From Nocardia sp. NBC_00508 (lineage in GTDB: Bacteria; Actinomycetota; Actinomycetes; Mycobacteriales; Mycobacteriaceae), in the NCBI RefSeq assembly GCF_036346875.1, contig NZ_CP107852.1, positions 5,208,001-5,272,000 of the forward strand: a stretch of DNA of 64,000 nt. Direction: 5' to 3'. Positions 16,705-25,045 of this stretch are shown here, piece after piece. The notes beneath the pieces were generated by a model, which saw nothing but the letters and a program-made list of their open reading frames with translations, was not told the DNA's origin and searched no databases. A program made the translations under genes and the position numbers. The first letter of the stretch is position 1. Every line of letters begins with the position of its first letter.

Positions 16705-17832
16705 TTGCGGACATGGGTGGCGCCGGGCCGGGTCAACATCATCGGTGAGCACACCGACTACAACGAGGGCTACGTCCTGCCGATCGCGCTGCCGCTGGTG
16801 GTGCGCTGCACGGCGGCGGGGCGCACCGATGGCCGGGTGCGCGTCGGCTCGCGGCAGCGGCCCGGCGAGCCGGTGCTCGTCGCGGTGTCCGAACTCACCG
16901 CGCAGCGGGCGCGGGTGCCGGGATGGTCACGTTATCCCCTCGGTGTGGTCGCCGAGTTCGCCCGGCGCGGGGTCCGGATTCCGGGCGTCGACCTCGAGCT
17001 GGACGGTGCGGTGCCGATCGGCGCGGGGTTGTCGTCGTCGGCGGCGCTGTCGTGCGCGGTGGCCGTCGCGCTGCGGGATCTGTTCGCGCCCGGCTCGACC
17101 GACCGCGAATTGATCGATGTGGCCCGGGCCGCCGAGAACGATTACGTCGGTGCGCCGACCGGCCTGCTCGACCAGTCGGCCGCGATTCTGTGCACAGCCG
17201 GGCACGCGCTGTTGCTCGATGTGCGTGGTTTCATCGCCGACGCCACCGCTGCCCGCGGTGTCGCACATGAGCAGATCCCGTTCGACCTGGCCCGCTTCGG
17301 ACTCGAGCTGCTGGTGATAGATACCGGGCAGCCGCACGAGCTGGTCGACGGCCATTACGCCGAGCGCCGCGACCAATGCGCGGCGGCGGCCGCCGCACTC
17401 GGCGTCACCGCCTTGCGCGATGTCGCGTCCGCGGCGGACGCCGACCGGATCGCCGATGACGTGCTGCGCCGCCGGGCCAGGCACGTGGTGACCGAGAACG
17501 CCAGAGTGCTTGCGGTTGCCGAGAAATTGCGAGATGGCCTCGACCCGCGCGAGATCGGCCCGATCCTGACCGAGGGGCACGCCTCGTTGCGGGATGATTT
17601 CGAGGTGTCCACCCCGGCGTTGGACGTCGCGGTCGACGCCGCGCTGGCTGCGGGCGCGCACGGCGCGCGTATGGTCGGCGGCGGATTCGGCGGGAGCGTC
17701 ATCGCGCTGGTCGATCGCGAGCGGACCGAGGTCGTGGTGGAGTCGGCGCGAAGACGTTTCACCGACGCGGGCCTTCCCGATCCACGCACGTTCGTGGTCG
17801 TCCCGGCGGCTGGAGCGCACCGCATCGACTGA
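16705..17832 (+). CDS. galK: Galactokinase
   Basis: A 375-residue GHMP kinase that phosphorylates galactose at C1 with ATP. It has the galactokinase signature GRVNIIGEHTDYN near residue 10, the ATP loop GAGLSSSAALS near 105 and the late GGGFGGS near 325. The start is TTG 16705, 7 bases after GAGG. The N-terminus is short, as in mycobacterial GalK. The symporter and small membrane protein follow on the same strand, so uptake and phosphorylation are encoded together. No galT or galE lies next to it. Confidence 0.92.
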   Translation: MRTWVAPGRVNIIGEHTDYNEGYVLPIALPLVVRCTAAGRTDGRVRVGSRQRPGEPVLVAVSELTAQRARVPGWSRYPLGVVAEFARRGVRIPGVDLELDGAVPIGAGLSSSAALSCAVAVALRDLFAPGSTDRELIDVARAAENDYVGAPTGLLDQSAAILCTAGHALLLDVRGFIADATAARGVAHEQIPFDLARFGLELLVIDTGQPHELVDGHYAERRDQCAAAAAALGVTALRDVASAADADRIADDVLRRRARHVVTENARVLAVAEKLRDGLDPREIGPILTEGHASLRDDFEVSTPALDVAVDAALAAGAHGARMVGGGFGGSVIALVDRERTEVVVESARRRFTDAGLPDPRTFVVVPAAGAHRID

Positions 17833-17959
17833 GCGACCGTCCAGATTTCTGCGCCAATGTGCCACGCGAGTGGGACACGATCACGCACAGTAGGTGTCAG
17901 CCGACACCATCGGTGGGCGACGAGGAGGTCGCGGGCGCCGGGCAGGACCAGCACGACGC

Positions 17960-17992
17960 ACGATCTCGCACGACGAACGATCTCGCTCGACG
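17960..17992 (+). repeat. Two 16-bp direct repeats upstream of the symporter
   Basis: ACGATCTCGCnCGACG is repeated at 17960-17975 and 17977-17992, in the galK-symporter gap and 28 bases before the symporter start. It may be a regulator site or leader structure; there is no known match. Confidence 0.35.
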
Positions 17993-18019
17993 CCGGGTTC
18001 GACCGCCAGGAGGGACGCT

Positions 18020-19768
18020 GTGCCGCTTGCCGATCCATTCATACTGGCTGCCGTGCCGGTCGCATCGACCACGCGGCTCGAAGCCGCGGAGACCCTACGG
18101 CTGGACGCGCAGCCGGTCGATTACGCGCTGGTCGCCCTGTATTTCGTGTTCGTGCTCGGCATCGGCCTGCTGGCCAGGCAGCGGGTGTCCTCCAGCATCG
18201 ACTTCTTCCTGTCCGGCCGCTCGCTGCCCGCCTGGGTGACCGGCCTGGCATTCATCTCCGCCAACCTCGGCGCGGTCGAGATCATGGGCATGTCGGCCAA
18301 TGGCGCCGAGTACGGCTTCCCGACCTTTCACTATTTCTGGATCGGCGCGATACCGGCGATGCTGTTCCTCGGCGTGGTGATGATGCCGTTCTACTACGGG
18401 TCCAAGGTGCGCAGTGTGCCGGAGTTCATGCGCAGGCGTTTCGGCACCGGTGCTCACCTGGTCAACGCGCTGAGCTTCGCCGTCGCGCAGATCCTCATCG
18501 CGGGCGTCAACCTGTATCTGCTCGGCTCCATCGTGAACGTGCTGCTGGGCTGGCCGCTGTGGGTCTCGGTGATCGTCGCCGCGGCGATCGTGCTGTCCTA
18601 CATCACCCTCGGCGGTCTCTCGGCCGCGATCTACAACGAGGTGCTGCAGTTCTTCGTCATCGTGGCCGCGTTGCTGCCGCTCACCCTGGTCGGACTGCAC
18701 AAAGTCGGTGGCTGGGACGGGTTGCGGGACAAGATCACCGCGTCGCCGGGCGGCGCGCAACAGTTGGACTCCTGGCCGGGCAACGAGTTGAGCGGGTTCG
18801 GCGACAACTTCCTCTCGGTGCTCGGCATCGTGTTCGGACTCGGATTCGTGCTCTCGTTCGGGTACTGGACCACGAACTTCGTCGAGGTCCAGCGCGCGAT
18901 GGCGACACACTCCATCTCGGCGGCGCGGCGCACCCCGATCATCGGCGCCTATCCGAAGATGTTCATCCCGCTCATCGTGGTGATTCCCGGCATGATCAGC
19001 GCGGTGCTGGTGCCGCAGATGGCCGAGTACAAGGCGGCCGAGACCGCGAATCCGGACGTCCAGAGCGACACCACCTACAACCAGGCACTGCTGTACCTGA
19101 TGAAAGACGTGCTGCCCAACGGTCTGCTCGGCGTGGGGCTCGCCGGTCTGCTCGCGGCGTTCATGGCGGGCATGGCGGCCAACGTCTCCGCCTTCAACAC
19201 CGTCTTCAGCTACGACCTGTGGCAGCAGTACGTGCGGCGCGAGCAGTCGGATGGCTACTACCTCGGCGTGGGCAGGCTGGCGACTGTCGGGGCGACCGTG
19301 GCCGCGATCTTCACCGCGTTCATCGCCTCCGGGTTCAGCAACATGATGGACTACCTACAAACCCTGTTCAGCTTCTTCAACGCGCCGCTGTTCGCCACGT
19401 TCATCCTCGGCATGTTCTGGAAGCGGATGACCCCGGCGGCGGGCTGGATGGGCTTGGTCTGCGGAACCGGATCCGCGGTGCTCGTCTTCATCTTGCACGA
19501 GGCCAAGGTGTTCGAATTGTCCGGCCAGGGATCGAGTTTCGTCGCCGCCGGTGTCGCGTTCGTGGTCGATATCGTGGTCAGCGTCGCGGTCACCCAGGTG
19601 ACCCGGCCGAAACCGGCGGCCGAGCTGATCGGGCTGGTGTACTCGGAGACCCCGAAGGAAGTGCGCACCGACCCCGAGGCCGACACGCTGCCCTGGTATC
19701 AGCGTCCGGTCCTGCTGGCGGGCATCGCGCTGGTGCTCGTGATCGCCCTCAACATCTTCTTCGGATAG
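18020..19768 (+). CDS. Sodium:solute symporter, SSS family (probable galactose/glucose uptake)
   Basis: A 582-residue multi-spanning transporter with about 14 hydrophobic segments. ADFFLSGRSLPAWVTGLAF-type N-terminus (here SSIDFFLSGRSLP), SANLGAVEIMGMSANGAEYG and YWTTNFVEVQRAM are typical of the SGLT-like branch of the sodium/solute family. The start is GTG 18020 with a perfect AGGAGGG at 18008-18014; an earlier start at 17894 lacks a ribosome site. Position directly after galK makes galactose or glucose the likely substrate. Sugar specificity is inference. Confidence 0.88.
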   Translation: MPLADPFILAAVPVASTTRLEAAETLRLDAQPVDYALVALYFVFVLGIGLLARQRVSSSIDFFLSGRSLPAWVTGLAFISANLGAVEIMGMSANGAEYGFPTFHYFWIGAIPAMLFLGVVMMPFYYGSKVRSVPEFMRRRFGTGAHLVNALSFAVAQILIAGVNLYLLGSIVNVLLGWPLWVSVIVAAAIVLSYITLGGLSAAIYNEVLQFFVIVAALLPLTLVGLHKVGGWDGLRDKITASPGGAQQLDSWPGNELSGFGDNFLSVLGIVFGLGFVLSFGYWTTNFVEVQRAMATHSISAARRTPIIGAYPKMFIPLIVVIPGMISAVLVPQMAEYKAAETANPDVQSDTTYNQALLYLMKDVLPNGLLGVGLAGLLAAFMAGMAANVSAFNTVFSYDLWQQYVRREQSDGYYLGVGRLATVGATVAAIFTAFIASGFSNMMDYLQTLFSFFNAPLFATFILGMFWKRMTPAAGWMGLVCGTGSAVLVFILHEAKVFELSGQGSSFVAAGVAFVVDIVVSVAVTQVTRPKPAAELIGLVYSETPKEVRTDPEADTLPWYQRPVLLAGIALVLVIALNIFFG

Positions 19769-19780
19769 GGAGCTGCCGCA

Positions 19781-20035
19781 ATGCTTTTCGATATCCGCAC
19801 CATTGTCGGCGCGCTACTCGGCTGTTACGCGGTCGTCCTCGTCGTCACCGGCCTGGTGCACGACACGGCGGCCGAGCAGGCCAAGACCGGTGGCCTCAAC
19901 GTGAATCTGTGGTCCGGGATCGGCATGGGTGTGGTGGCGCTGGCGTTCGTGGCCTGGGTACTGCTGCGTCCGGTCCAGGTGCCCGAACCGCACGTGCCCG
20001 CGGACCACACCGCCGCGGGCACGGACGCCGCCTGA
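19781..20035 (+). CDS. Small two-TM membrane protein of the galK-symporter operon
   Basis: An 84-residue protein with two hydrophobic segments (about 8-26 and 45-65) and a short His/Asp/Ala-rich tail. It starts 12 bases after the symporter stop behind GGAGCTGCC and is followed by a strong hairpin, so it is the last gene of the unit. Small partners next to SSS transporters are common in actinobacteria, but its role is unknown. Confidence 0.75.
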   Translation: MLFDIRTIVGALLGCYAVVLVVTGLVHDTAAEQAKTGGLNVNLWSGIGMGVVALAFVAWVLLRPVQVPEPHVPADHTAAGTDAA

Positions 20036-20037
20036 AT

Positions 20038-20074
20038 ATCGGCGGCGCCACCCCGTGCGGGTGGCGCCGCCGAT
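20038..20074 (+). terminator. Strong hairpin after the galactose-uptake operon
   Basis: An uninterrupted 16-bp stem (GGCGGCGCCACCC core at 20041-20053 pairing with 20059-20071) with a 5-base loop. No long T run follows, as is common in high-GC actinobacteria. It lies between convergent genes and could serve both. Confidence 0.8.
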
Positions 20075-20085
20075 TGTCACGCGGA

Positions 20086-20547
20086 TCAGGCGTCCGGGCG
20101 GGGTATGTCACCGCGCCAGGCGCCGGTTTCGTGGCCTTGACCCTCGATGAAGTGCTTGAAGCGCTGCAAATCACCGTTCACGCGGTGCTTCAGGACGCCG
20201 AGTTTGTCGGCGACGTTCTCCACGAACCCTTCCGGGTCGACATCCATCTGTGCGGTCACCCTGGTGTGGGTGTCGTCGAGCCGATGGAACGTGACGACGC
20301 CCGCGTGGTTGGGCCCGCTGTCGGATCTCCACGCGACGCGTTCGTCTGGATGCTGCTCGGTGATGGTCGCGTCGAACTCCCGCGTCGACGGGCCGACATG
20401 GATACGCCAGTGCGTGTGCCGGTCGTCGAGCTGGTCGACCGCTTCCACACCCTCCATGAACTGCGGAAACGACTCGAACTGCGTCCACTGATCGTAGGCG
20501 GTGCGAACCGGGACCTCGACGTCCACCGTGGCGGCCATTGTGCTCAC
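20086..20547 (-). CDS. SRPBCC family protein (polyketide cyclase/dehydrase-like)
   Basis: A 153-residue START/SRPBCC-fold protein. The pattern VDVEVPVRTAYDQWTQFESF, FMEGVEAVDQLDD, then WR and a beta-rich centre with FHRLDDTHTRVTAQMDVDPEG and a long C-terminal helix is typical of the small actinobacterial group that binds hydrophobic ligands. There is no clear operon partner. An alternative ATG lies 9 bases in. Ligand and role are unknown. Confidence 0.82.
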   Translation of the reverse strand: MSTMAATVDVEVPVRTAYDQWTQFESFPQFMEGVEAVDQLDDRHTHWRIHVGPSTREFDATITEQHPDERVAWRSDSGPNHAGVVTFHRLDDTHTRVTAQMDVDPEGFVENVADKLGVLKHRVNGDLQRFKHFIEGQGHETGAWRGDIPRPDA

Positions 20548-20680
20548 TTGCTACCCCATTTCTCGCCCGCCCGCGCAATCGCACGGACAGGCGTCCTCGG
20601 TTGACAAGCGCTCCCTCAGGGGCGCCTCGGGACATTGGCCGCGTACCCGGGCAGCGTGTGGACAAACAAGCGCCGGACGG

Positions 20681-21880
20681 CTACACCACCGACACGCGCG
20701 CCGCGTAGGAATCCAGTTCGCGCACGGGATGCGTCGAGGCCCACGGTTCGAACTTCGCTCGCGTCTCCGCGTACGCCTGCCGCACACGTGGCGAGGTGTT
20801 CTGCGCGGCCAGTTCCAGCGCATTCCTGGCGGCTTCGCACGCACGGTCGATATCGTGCGCAACCGCCAGCTGCGCGAGGCTGAGACTCCACAGTGCGCGG
20901 TCGCGAGTCGCGTGGGCGGGGATGAGACTCAGCACCTTCTCGATCGTGTCGGCCGCCGCACCCACCTCGCCCCCGGTCTCGAGGCACCGGGCAGTCATGG
21001 CGCCCGTCGTCCACGCGCTCTGGTAGTAGCAGTACGACTCATCCGGTGTCGTCTGCTCGGCGAAGTCGTCGGTCACTCGGTAGAGCTGTAGCCACGCATC
21101 ATAATTCCGTCCATCGGACGCGAAGGCCTGTGCGGCGCAGAGCTTTCGGAAATCGTCGACACGACCGTCCTGGACAGGCAGTCGCAGCATGCTATCCGCG
21201 ATGTCCGCGGCGGTGCGAAACTGACGCAGCTCGACCGCCAGTTGGGTGCGGTGGCAGAGGATGCCGGTCGCGATGTCGGCGGCACCGGATTCCTCCGCGT
21301 GCTGGTAGGCGATCCGGAACAGTTGGTCGGCCCGCGCCAGGTCGCCCTGATCCCACGCAGCCCACGCGCTGCTCGCCGTGGCCTCGCCGGTCAATGATTG
21401 CAACGCCGGACGCAATGCCGCGGGACACTCCCGCAGCAGCGCCGCGCACGTCTGGGCTTGAGCTTCGATGATCGGTCGAGCCGCATCGGAGCCCAGCTGA
21501 TCGTCCAATAGCTGCGCCGTGTGCACGGTACTTCGCAAGTGGCCGATCGCGTCCGGCGTGACAGTCGGAGAGCCACTCTTGCTCAGTGCGGAAGCGCCGA
21601 CGACCGCACCGGTCGCGGCGATGAAGTCTCGCCGGTTCACGTCCAAGTCTCCAATCAACGCTCGGAAACGCTTGTGTGCCCTATGGTCCGTATCTTCGAG
21701 AACTCTGTCCAGCCGCGCCTGGAAGCCGACACTCACTTGACGGTACAGTCGGCTCTCCCAAAAGCTGACTGTTCGCTGACCACAACGCAGCAGCTCGGCC
21801 AGCTCGCTCTGAGTCAACCTGCACGCATCTCGAAGCGCCTTCACATCCGCGCCGGTCCACATCGTCACCACATCTGCCAC
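20681..21880 (-). CDS. XRE-type HTH regulator with TPR-like domain and an internal Tat-like segment
   Basis: A 399-residue regulator. The HTH at about 10-50 contains VKALRDACRLTQSELAELL and RTVSFWES. At 83-100 comes NRRDFIAATGAVVGASALS, a twin-arginine plus hydrophobic run like a Tat signal but placed after the DNA-binding domain. The remaining 290 residues are alpha-helical repeats resembling TPRs. The start is GTG 21880 after CAAGGGGGCACC; ATG 21910 is possible. The gene at 29750 has the same architecture with RR at the same position. TPR regulators of this kind often sense peptides, but that is inference here. A small unknown gene is divergent from it. Confidence 0.78.
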   Translation of the reverse strand: MADVVTMWTGADVKALRDACRLTQSELAELLRCGQRTVSFWESRLYRQVSVGFQARLDRVLEDTDHRAHKRFRALIGDLDVNRRDFIAATGAVVGASALSKSGSPTVTPDAIGHLRSTVHTAQLLDDQLGSDAARPIIEAQAQTCAALLRECPAALRPALQSLTGEATASSAWAAWDQGDLARADQLFRIAYQHAEESGAADIATGILCHRTQLAVELRQFRTAADIADSMLRLPVQDGRVDDFRKLCAAQAFASDGRNYDAWLQLYRVTDDFAEQTTPDESYCYYQSAWTTGAMTARCLETGGEVGAAADTIEKVLSLIPAHATRDRALWSLSLAQLAVAHDIDRACEAARNALELAAQNTSPRVRQAYAETRAKFEPWASTHPVRELDSYAARVSVV

Positions 21881-22146
21881 GGTGCCCCCTTGCACTGTTC
21901 GGACGGTCATTGCTGCCGATTGCTGAAGGCTGCGTGTTCGTTACCTTCCACGAGGCATTGTGACCCGGCATGCTGATATGCGTACCCGGAACCGGGAAAC
22001 CCTGTCGCACAACCGAACCCCTATGTGACGGGACATCCGAATCGTGCACGACGCATAGACGCGGATGGCGTACCCCCGCGCCCCGGTTCCGGGACACCCA
22101 CCACGATGAGAGCCGAAATCCGTTCCCCGCGACCACAGGCGGCCTC

Positions 22147-22458
22147 ATGAACTACGACCATCGAGCCTTGGCCGAGATCGCTGTTCTCGCCGACCTCATC
22201 ACGGCGATCGACACCGCCTTGGCCGATGCCGCTTGCCGCGACCGGCATCCCGGTGCCCGGCGCGCACATCTCTTCGCCGTAGTGCTGTACGAGCTGATCG
22301 TCAGCGCTCGCACGGTGGTCGGCCCCGACGGCGGACGCCTGTACGCGGCGCCGATCCTCGATTCGGTCATCGACGACGCCCCGGCCGCCGACGAACTCTC
22401 CATCCTGGACCTGTTGGTGCCGGTGCTCGTGGCCCGCCACATCACGAACGAATCCTGA
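22147..22458 (+). CDS. Hypothetical protein, 103 residues
   Basis: A helical, acidic protein starting MNYDHRALAEIAVLADLI, with a centre of LFAVVLYELIVSARTVVGP and a Leu/Val-rich end. No motif is recognised. It is divergent from the HTH/TPR regulator at 20681-21880 and could be its target. The weak AGGCGG upstream leaves the start a little uncertain. Confidence 0.55.
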   Translation: MNYDHRALAEIAVLADLITAIDTALADAACRDRHPGARRAHLFAVVLYELIVSARTVVGPDGGRLYAAPILDSVIDDAPAADELSILDLLVPVLVARHITNES

Positions 22459-22736
22459 CCTTCCCGGCATTCGCTCGGCTCCGCCGATGTCTCGCGGCGT
22501 GCGCAAGGGTCACCCGTATTGTGCGAAGACCATTCGCCGGCGACGTGATCCGCAGCATGCTCGGGATCCGTTGCAGGAGAAGCACAGCAAGACAAGAATG
22601 TTCGTTGATACAATTCGTACGCAGAATGAACCGATCCGTGATCACTGCCTACTTCCGCGACACCGTGTCATGCCGCGTTTCACAGTCCCCGGTAATGGCG
22701 AGCACGCAAGCTATCAAGTCGAGGAGGACTACGGAA

Positions 22737-23417
22737 ATGAAGACGATCGAGAAATTCGAGATGCCCACCCGCGATGACCTGCGAAACCCGTCCGAGGCCC
22801 TGAAGAAATACTTATCGGCCGTCGACGGAGGTCGTGACGACGCGAACGACACCTTCCAATTCGCCTGCATGCTGGCTGCCACCGAGGCCGAAGAGGGCGC
22901 GAACGACGACGAACAATGCCTGAACATCTTCCAGAACGCGCTGCCGAGCTGGACGAGCCAATTCGGCTTGAATGTGAAAATCCACGGTTACGGCGTTTAC
23001 TACCCGACCTACGGTCCCTACGGTGTCGATCGGGGAGATGCATCTTCGATCTATTGGGCGGCGACGGGGTTCAGCGACAGGCCCCGCGCCTACGAGGCCA
23101 TCGCTCTACCGCCCGATGTGCCTACGCCCGCCGATTCGCTGATCGATCAGTACAGTGACTGGTCGCAGAATGCGGCCGCCGCGGCGGACGAGGAAACCAG
23201 TGACTCAGCGCGTTTCTCCGCGTTCGTCGACGCGATGTCCAACGCTTTGAGCGCATCCGGTCACGCGTCGGCTGGAACCTCATATGGTTACTTCAACAGC
23301 GGGGGAAGTGAAGTGTACACTCCCGACCTGCAGGATTCCGGAATGCTGTGGAATGTCGCGCCGTTCGGTTCCTGGGAAAACCATCGGTATCAGTGCATCA
23401 CCGTACTACCACGATGA
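22737..23417 (+). CDS. Orphan protein, 226 residues
   Basis: The start ATG 22737 has a strong GAGGAGGA at 22721-22728. The protein is acidic and rich in Tyr, Ser, Asp and Ala. It begins MKTIEKFEMPTRDDLRNPSE and contains a Tyr/Gly-rich stretch near 95 (HGYGVYYPTYGPYGVDRGD) and a C-terminal YNS/GG-rich tail. No signal peptide or membrane segment is seen. I recognise no family. The good ribosome site and continuous frame support a real gene; flanks of about 280-290 bases on both sides hold nothing clear, which fits an acquired single gene. Confidence 0.6.
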   Translation: MKTIEKFEMPTRDDLRNPSEALKKYLSAVDGGRDDANDTFQFACMLAATEAEEGANDDEQCLNIFQNALPSWTSQFGLNVKIHGYGVYYPTYGPYGVDRGDASSIYWAATGFSDRPRAYEAIALPPDVPTPADSLIDQYSDWSQNAAAAADEETSDSARFSAFVDAMSNALSASGHASAGTSYGYFNSGGSEVYTPDLQDSGMLWNVAPFGSWENHRYQCITVLPR

Positions 23418-23710
23418 GCAATCCTCCCGGCCCGGCGCTCGAGCACGCCGACATCGCGTAGTTGCCCTGGGGGCGGCCGCACCCGCCCCCAGGGCACGGG
23501 CAGATCCAGAGCCACGTGGCAGTCCGGCGTCCGCGCGAGACCAGTTCGCACGCCGGACCGTCGCAGTCTCGGTTCCGTGCGCTGCGCACCATCCGCGAGG
23601 CGGGAGTCGGCAGCGCTCATGATCACCCCGCGCGACCGGTGGCCAGAACCTGACCGCGTGCGCCTCGGTTTTCGATGGGTCGGATCACCCTGGCGAGGCG
23701 ACCACCGAAT

Positions 23711-24070
23711 TCAGCGGCAGCAGTTGGGGTCCAGCACTACGCATAGCGCGGCAAGGGCATCGCGGCGAGCGCGGTGGAAGGTATTCATGCCGCGGCGTTC
23801 GGATTCGACCAGGCCCGCCTTGCGGAGTTGGCCGAGGTGATGGCTGACCGTCGATTCCGACAACCCGACCGCCGTCGCGAGATCGCCGCCGTTCTCCTGC
23901 CCGTCCGTGCTGGTCAGCAGCAGCGACAGCAGGCGGACACGCACCGGATCGGCGATCGCCTTCAATCGCAGCGCCACCTCCAGGGCGGCGTTCTCGTCCA
24001 CCGGCCCGGCCGCGACCGGCGGGCAGCAGACCGGAGCGGACATATCGATCACGGGCAACGTCTTGGGCAT
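23711..24070 (-). CDS. arsR: ArsR/SmtB family repressor with N-terminal Cys-Cys pair
   Basis: A 119-residue winged-helix repressor. The N-terminus has PVCCPP (Cys14-Cys15) and the C-terminus ends DPNCCR. The recognition helix is LATAVGLSESTVSHHLGQLRKAGL. The ELCVCDL metal box is absent, so As(III) is probably held by the N-terminal cysteines, as known for C. glutamicum ArsR1. It is divergent from the cadI/arsI gene with two matching half-operators between them and should repress both. Start ATG 24070; longer frames run into the promoter. Confidence 0.88.
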   Translation of the reverse strand: MPKTLPVIDMSAPVCCPPVAAGPVDENAALEVALRLKAIADPVRVRLLSLLLTSTDGQENGGDLATAVGLSESTVSHHLGQLRKAGLVESERRGMNTFHRARRDALAALCVVLDPNCCR

Positions 24071-24092
24071 GGGATCAACACTACCTGCGGCA

Positions 24093-24149
24093 TTGACATA
24101 TGTCGAAAAGGTGACCAGACTCGACAGCGTCAGTTCTTCGATATATGTC
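24093..24149. promoter_or_regulatory. Two probable ArsR operators in the arsR-cadI intergenic region
   Basis: On one strand 24093-24107 reads TTGACATATGTCGAA, whose complement is TTCGACATATGTCAA; 24137-24149 reads TTCGATATATGTC. Both fit TTCGAyATATGTC, in opposite orientation and 44 bases apart, one near each start. Placement and symmetry suit a repressor controlling both directions. Confidence 0.6.
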
Positions 24150-24170
24150 TCACAAGTGGAGGTTGTCATC

Positions 24171-24701
24171 ATGTCCCGCATCCAGCTCGCCCTCAATGTC
24201 GACGACATCGAGCAGGCCGTGCAGTTCTACTCGACCCTGTTCCATGCCGAACCGGCCAAGCGCAAGCCCGGCTACGCCAACTTCGCCATCACCGAGCCGC
24301 CACTGAAACTGGTGTTGATCGAGAGCCCCGGCCAGGGCGGCAGCGTCAACCACCTGGGCGTCGAGGTCGACACTTCGGACCAAGTCCATGCCGAGATCAC
24401 ACGCCTCTCGGAGGCGGGACTGTTCACCGAAGAGCAGATCGCGACCACCTGTTGCTTCGCCACCCAGGACAAGGTCTGGGTGACCGCGCCGGACCAGGAG
24501 CGCTGGGAGGTCTACACCGTCCTCGCGGACAGCGAAACCTTCGGCACCGCACCCGAACTCGGTGATGCACCCGAACTCGGTGACGCCGAAGCGGTCCAGG
24601 CATGCTGCGGCACCGCCGAAGATGCCGCGGCCGAGGGGTCTTGCTGCAGCACCACCGCGAAGAAGGAAGCCATCGCCTCCGGTGCCAGCTGCTGCAGCTG
24701 A
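24171..24701 (+). CDS. cadI: CadI/ArsI-type VOC protein (C-As lyase family) with Cys-rich tail
   Basis: A 176-residue vicinal-oxygen-chelate protein. Predicted metal ligands are Gln5 (SRIQLALN), His61 (VNHLGVEV) and Glu113 (ERWEVY), and the vicinal Cys94-Cys95 (TTCCFATQDKVWV) matches the pair that binds trivalent organoarsenicals in ArsI. ArsI cleaves the C-As bond of methylated or aromatic As(III); M. tuberculosis CadI is the cadmium-induced homologue. The last 50 residues are an extension with a duplicated APELGD and three Cys-Cys pairs, possibly an extra metal buffer. Start ATG 24171 after GTGGAGG. Arsenic or cadmium response is well supported; lyase activity is inferred. Confidence 0.88.
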   Translation: MSRIQLALNVDDIEQAVQFYSTLFHAEPAKRKPGYANFAITEPPLKLVLIESPGQGGSVNHLGVEVDTSDQVHAEITRLSEAGLFTEEQIATTCCFATQDKVWVTAPDQERWEVYTVLADSETFGTAPELGDAPELGDAEAVQACCGTAEDAAAEGSCCSTTAKKEAIASGASCCS

Positions 24702-25005
24702 CGTGCGTTCCGCGCAGCGAGGCTCGGGCGGCATGTGCGGGCCCATCCGCTGCTCACGCATGTGTGGCCTTGGGCGGCGGGTCCGGTCACTGAGCGGTCG
24801 GCTCTGAGTCCTCCCACGACCAGGGCGTGGCGCTGGAATGGATCGTGCCGTGGCGGCCGATTGATGCCCAACTGGCCGATCCGCTCCATGCGGCGAGTGG
24901 TCGCCACACTGAACGCCGGTCGGCTGGTGACGGCGGTCGCCGAGGCCGGTTCGCCGCCGGGTTGTTCACCTGGTGTTCGCTTGCTCCTGGATTCGATGGA
25001 CGTCA
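24702..25005. other. Intergenic stretch without a convincing gene
   Basis: Between cadI and the second arsR unit I see no convincing coding frame or RNA in either strand. Frames present have no ribosome site or recognisable motif. It separates two arsenic-responsive units that keep independent regulators. Confidence 0.5.
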
Positions 25006-25025
25006 ATATCGATGTGTGTCGATAT
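25006..25025. promoter_or_regulatory. ArsR operator (perfect inverted repeat)
   Basis: ATATCGA at 25006-25012 and TCGATAT at 25019-25025 form a perfect 7-bp inverted repeat around TGTGTG, just upstream of the second arsR. The half-site resembles known actinobacterial ArsR operators. Because it covers a GTG at 25016, the gene more likely starts at GTG 25046. Confidence 0.65.
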
Positions 25026-25045
25026 CAAAGCTGCCGCTGACGGGC

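Noticed and set aside
17857..20604. A 915-residue open frame overlapping the symporter
   Set aside because: Shifted reading of the symporter, whose own frame has clear membrane helices and a perfect ribosome site.
24512..25006. Minus-strand frame across the cadI end and the following gap
   Set aside because: It is antisense to cadI for much of its length, and the remaining part has no recognisable transposase or integrase motif.
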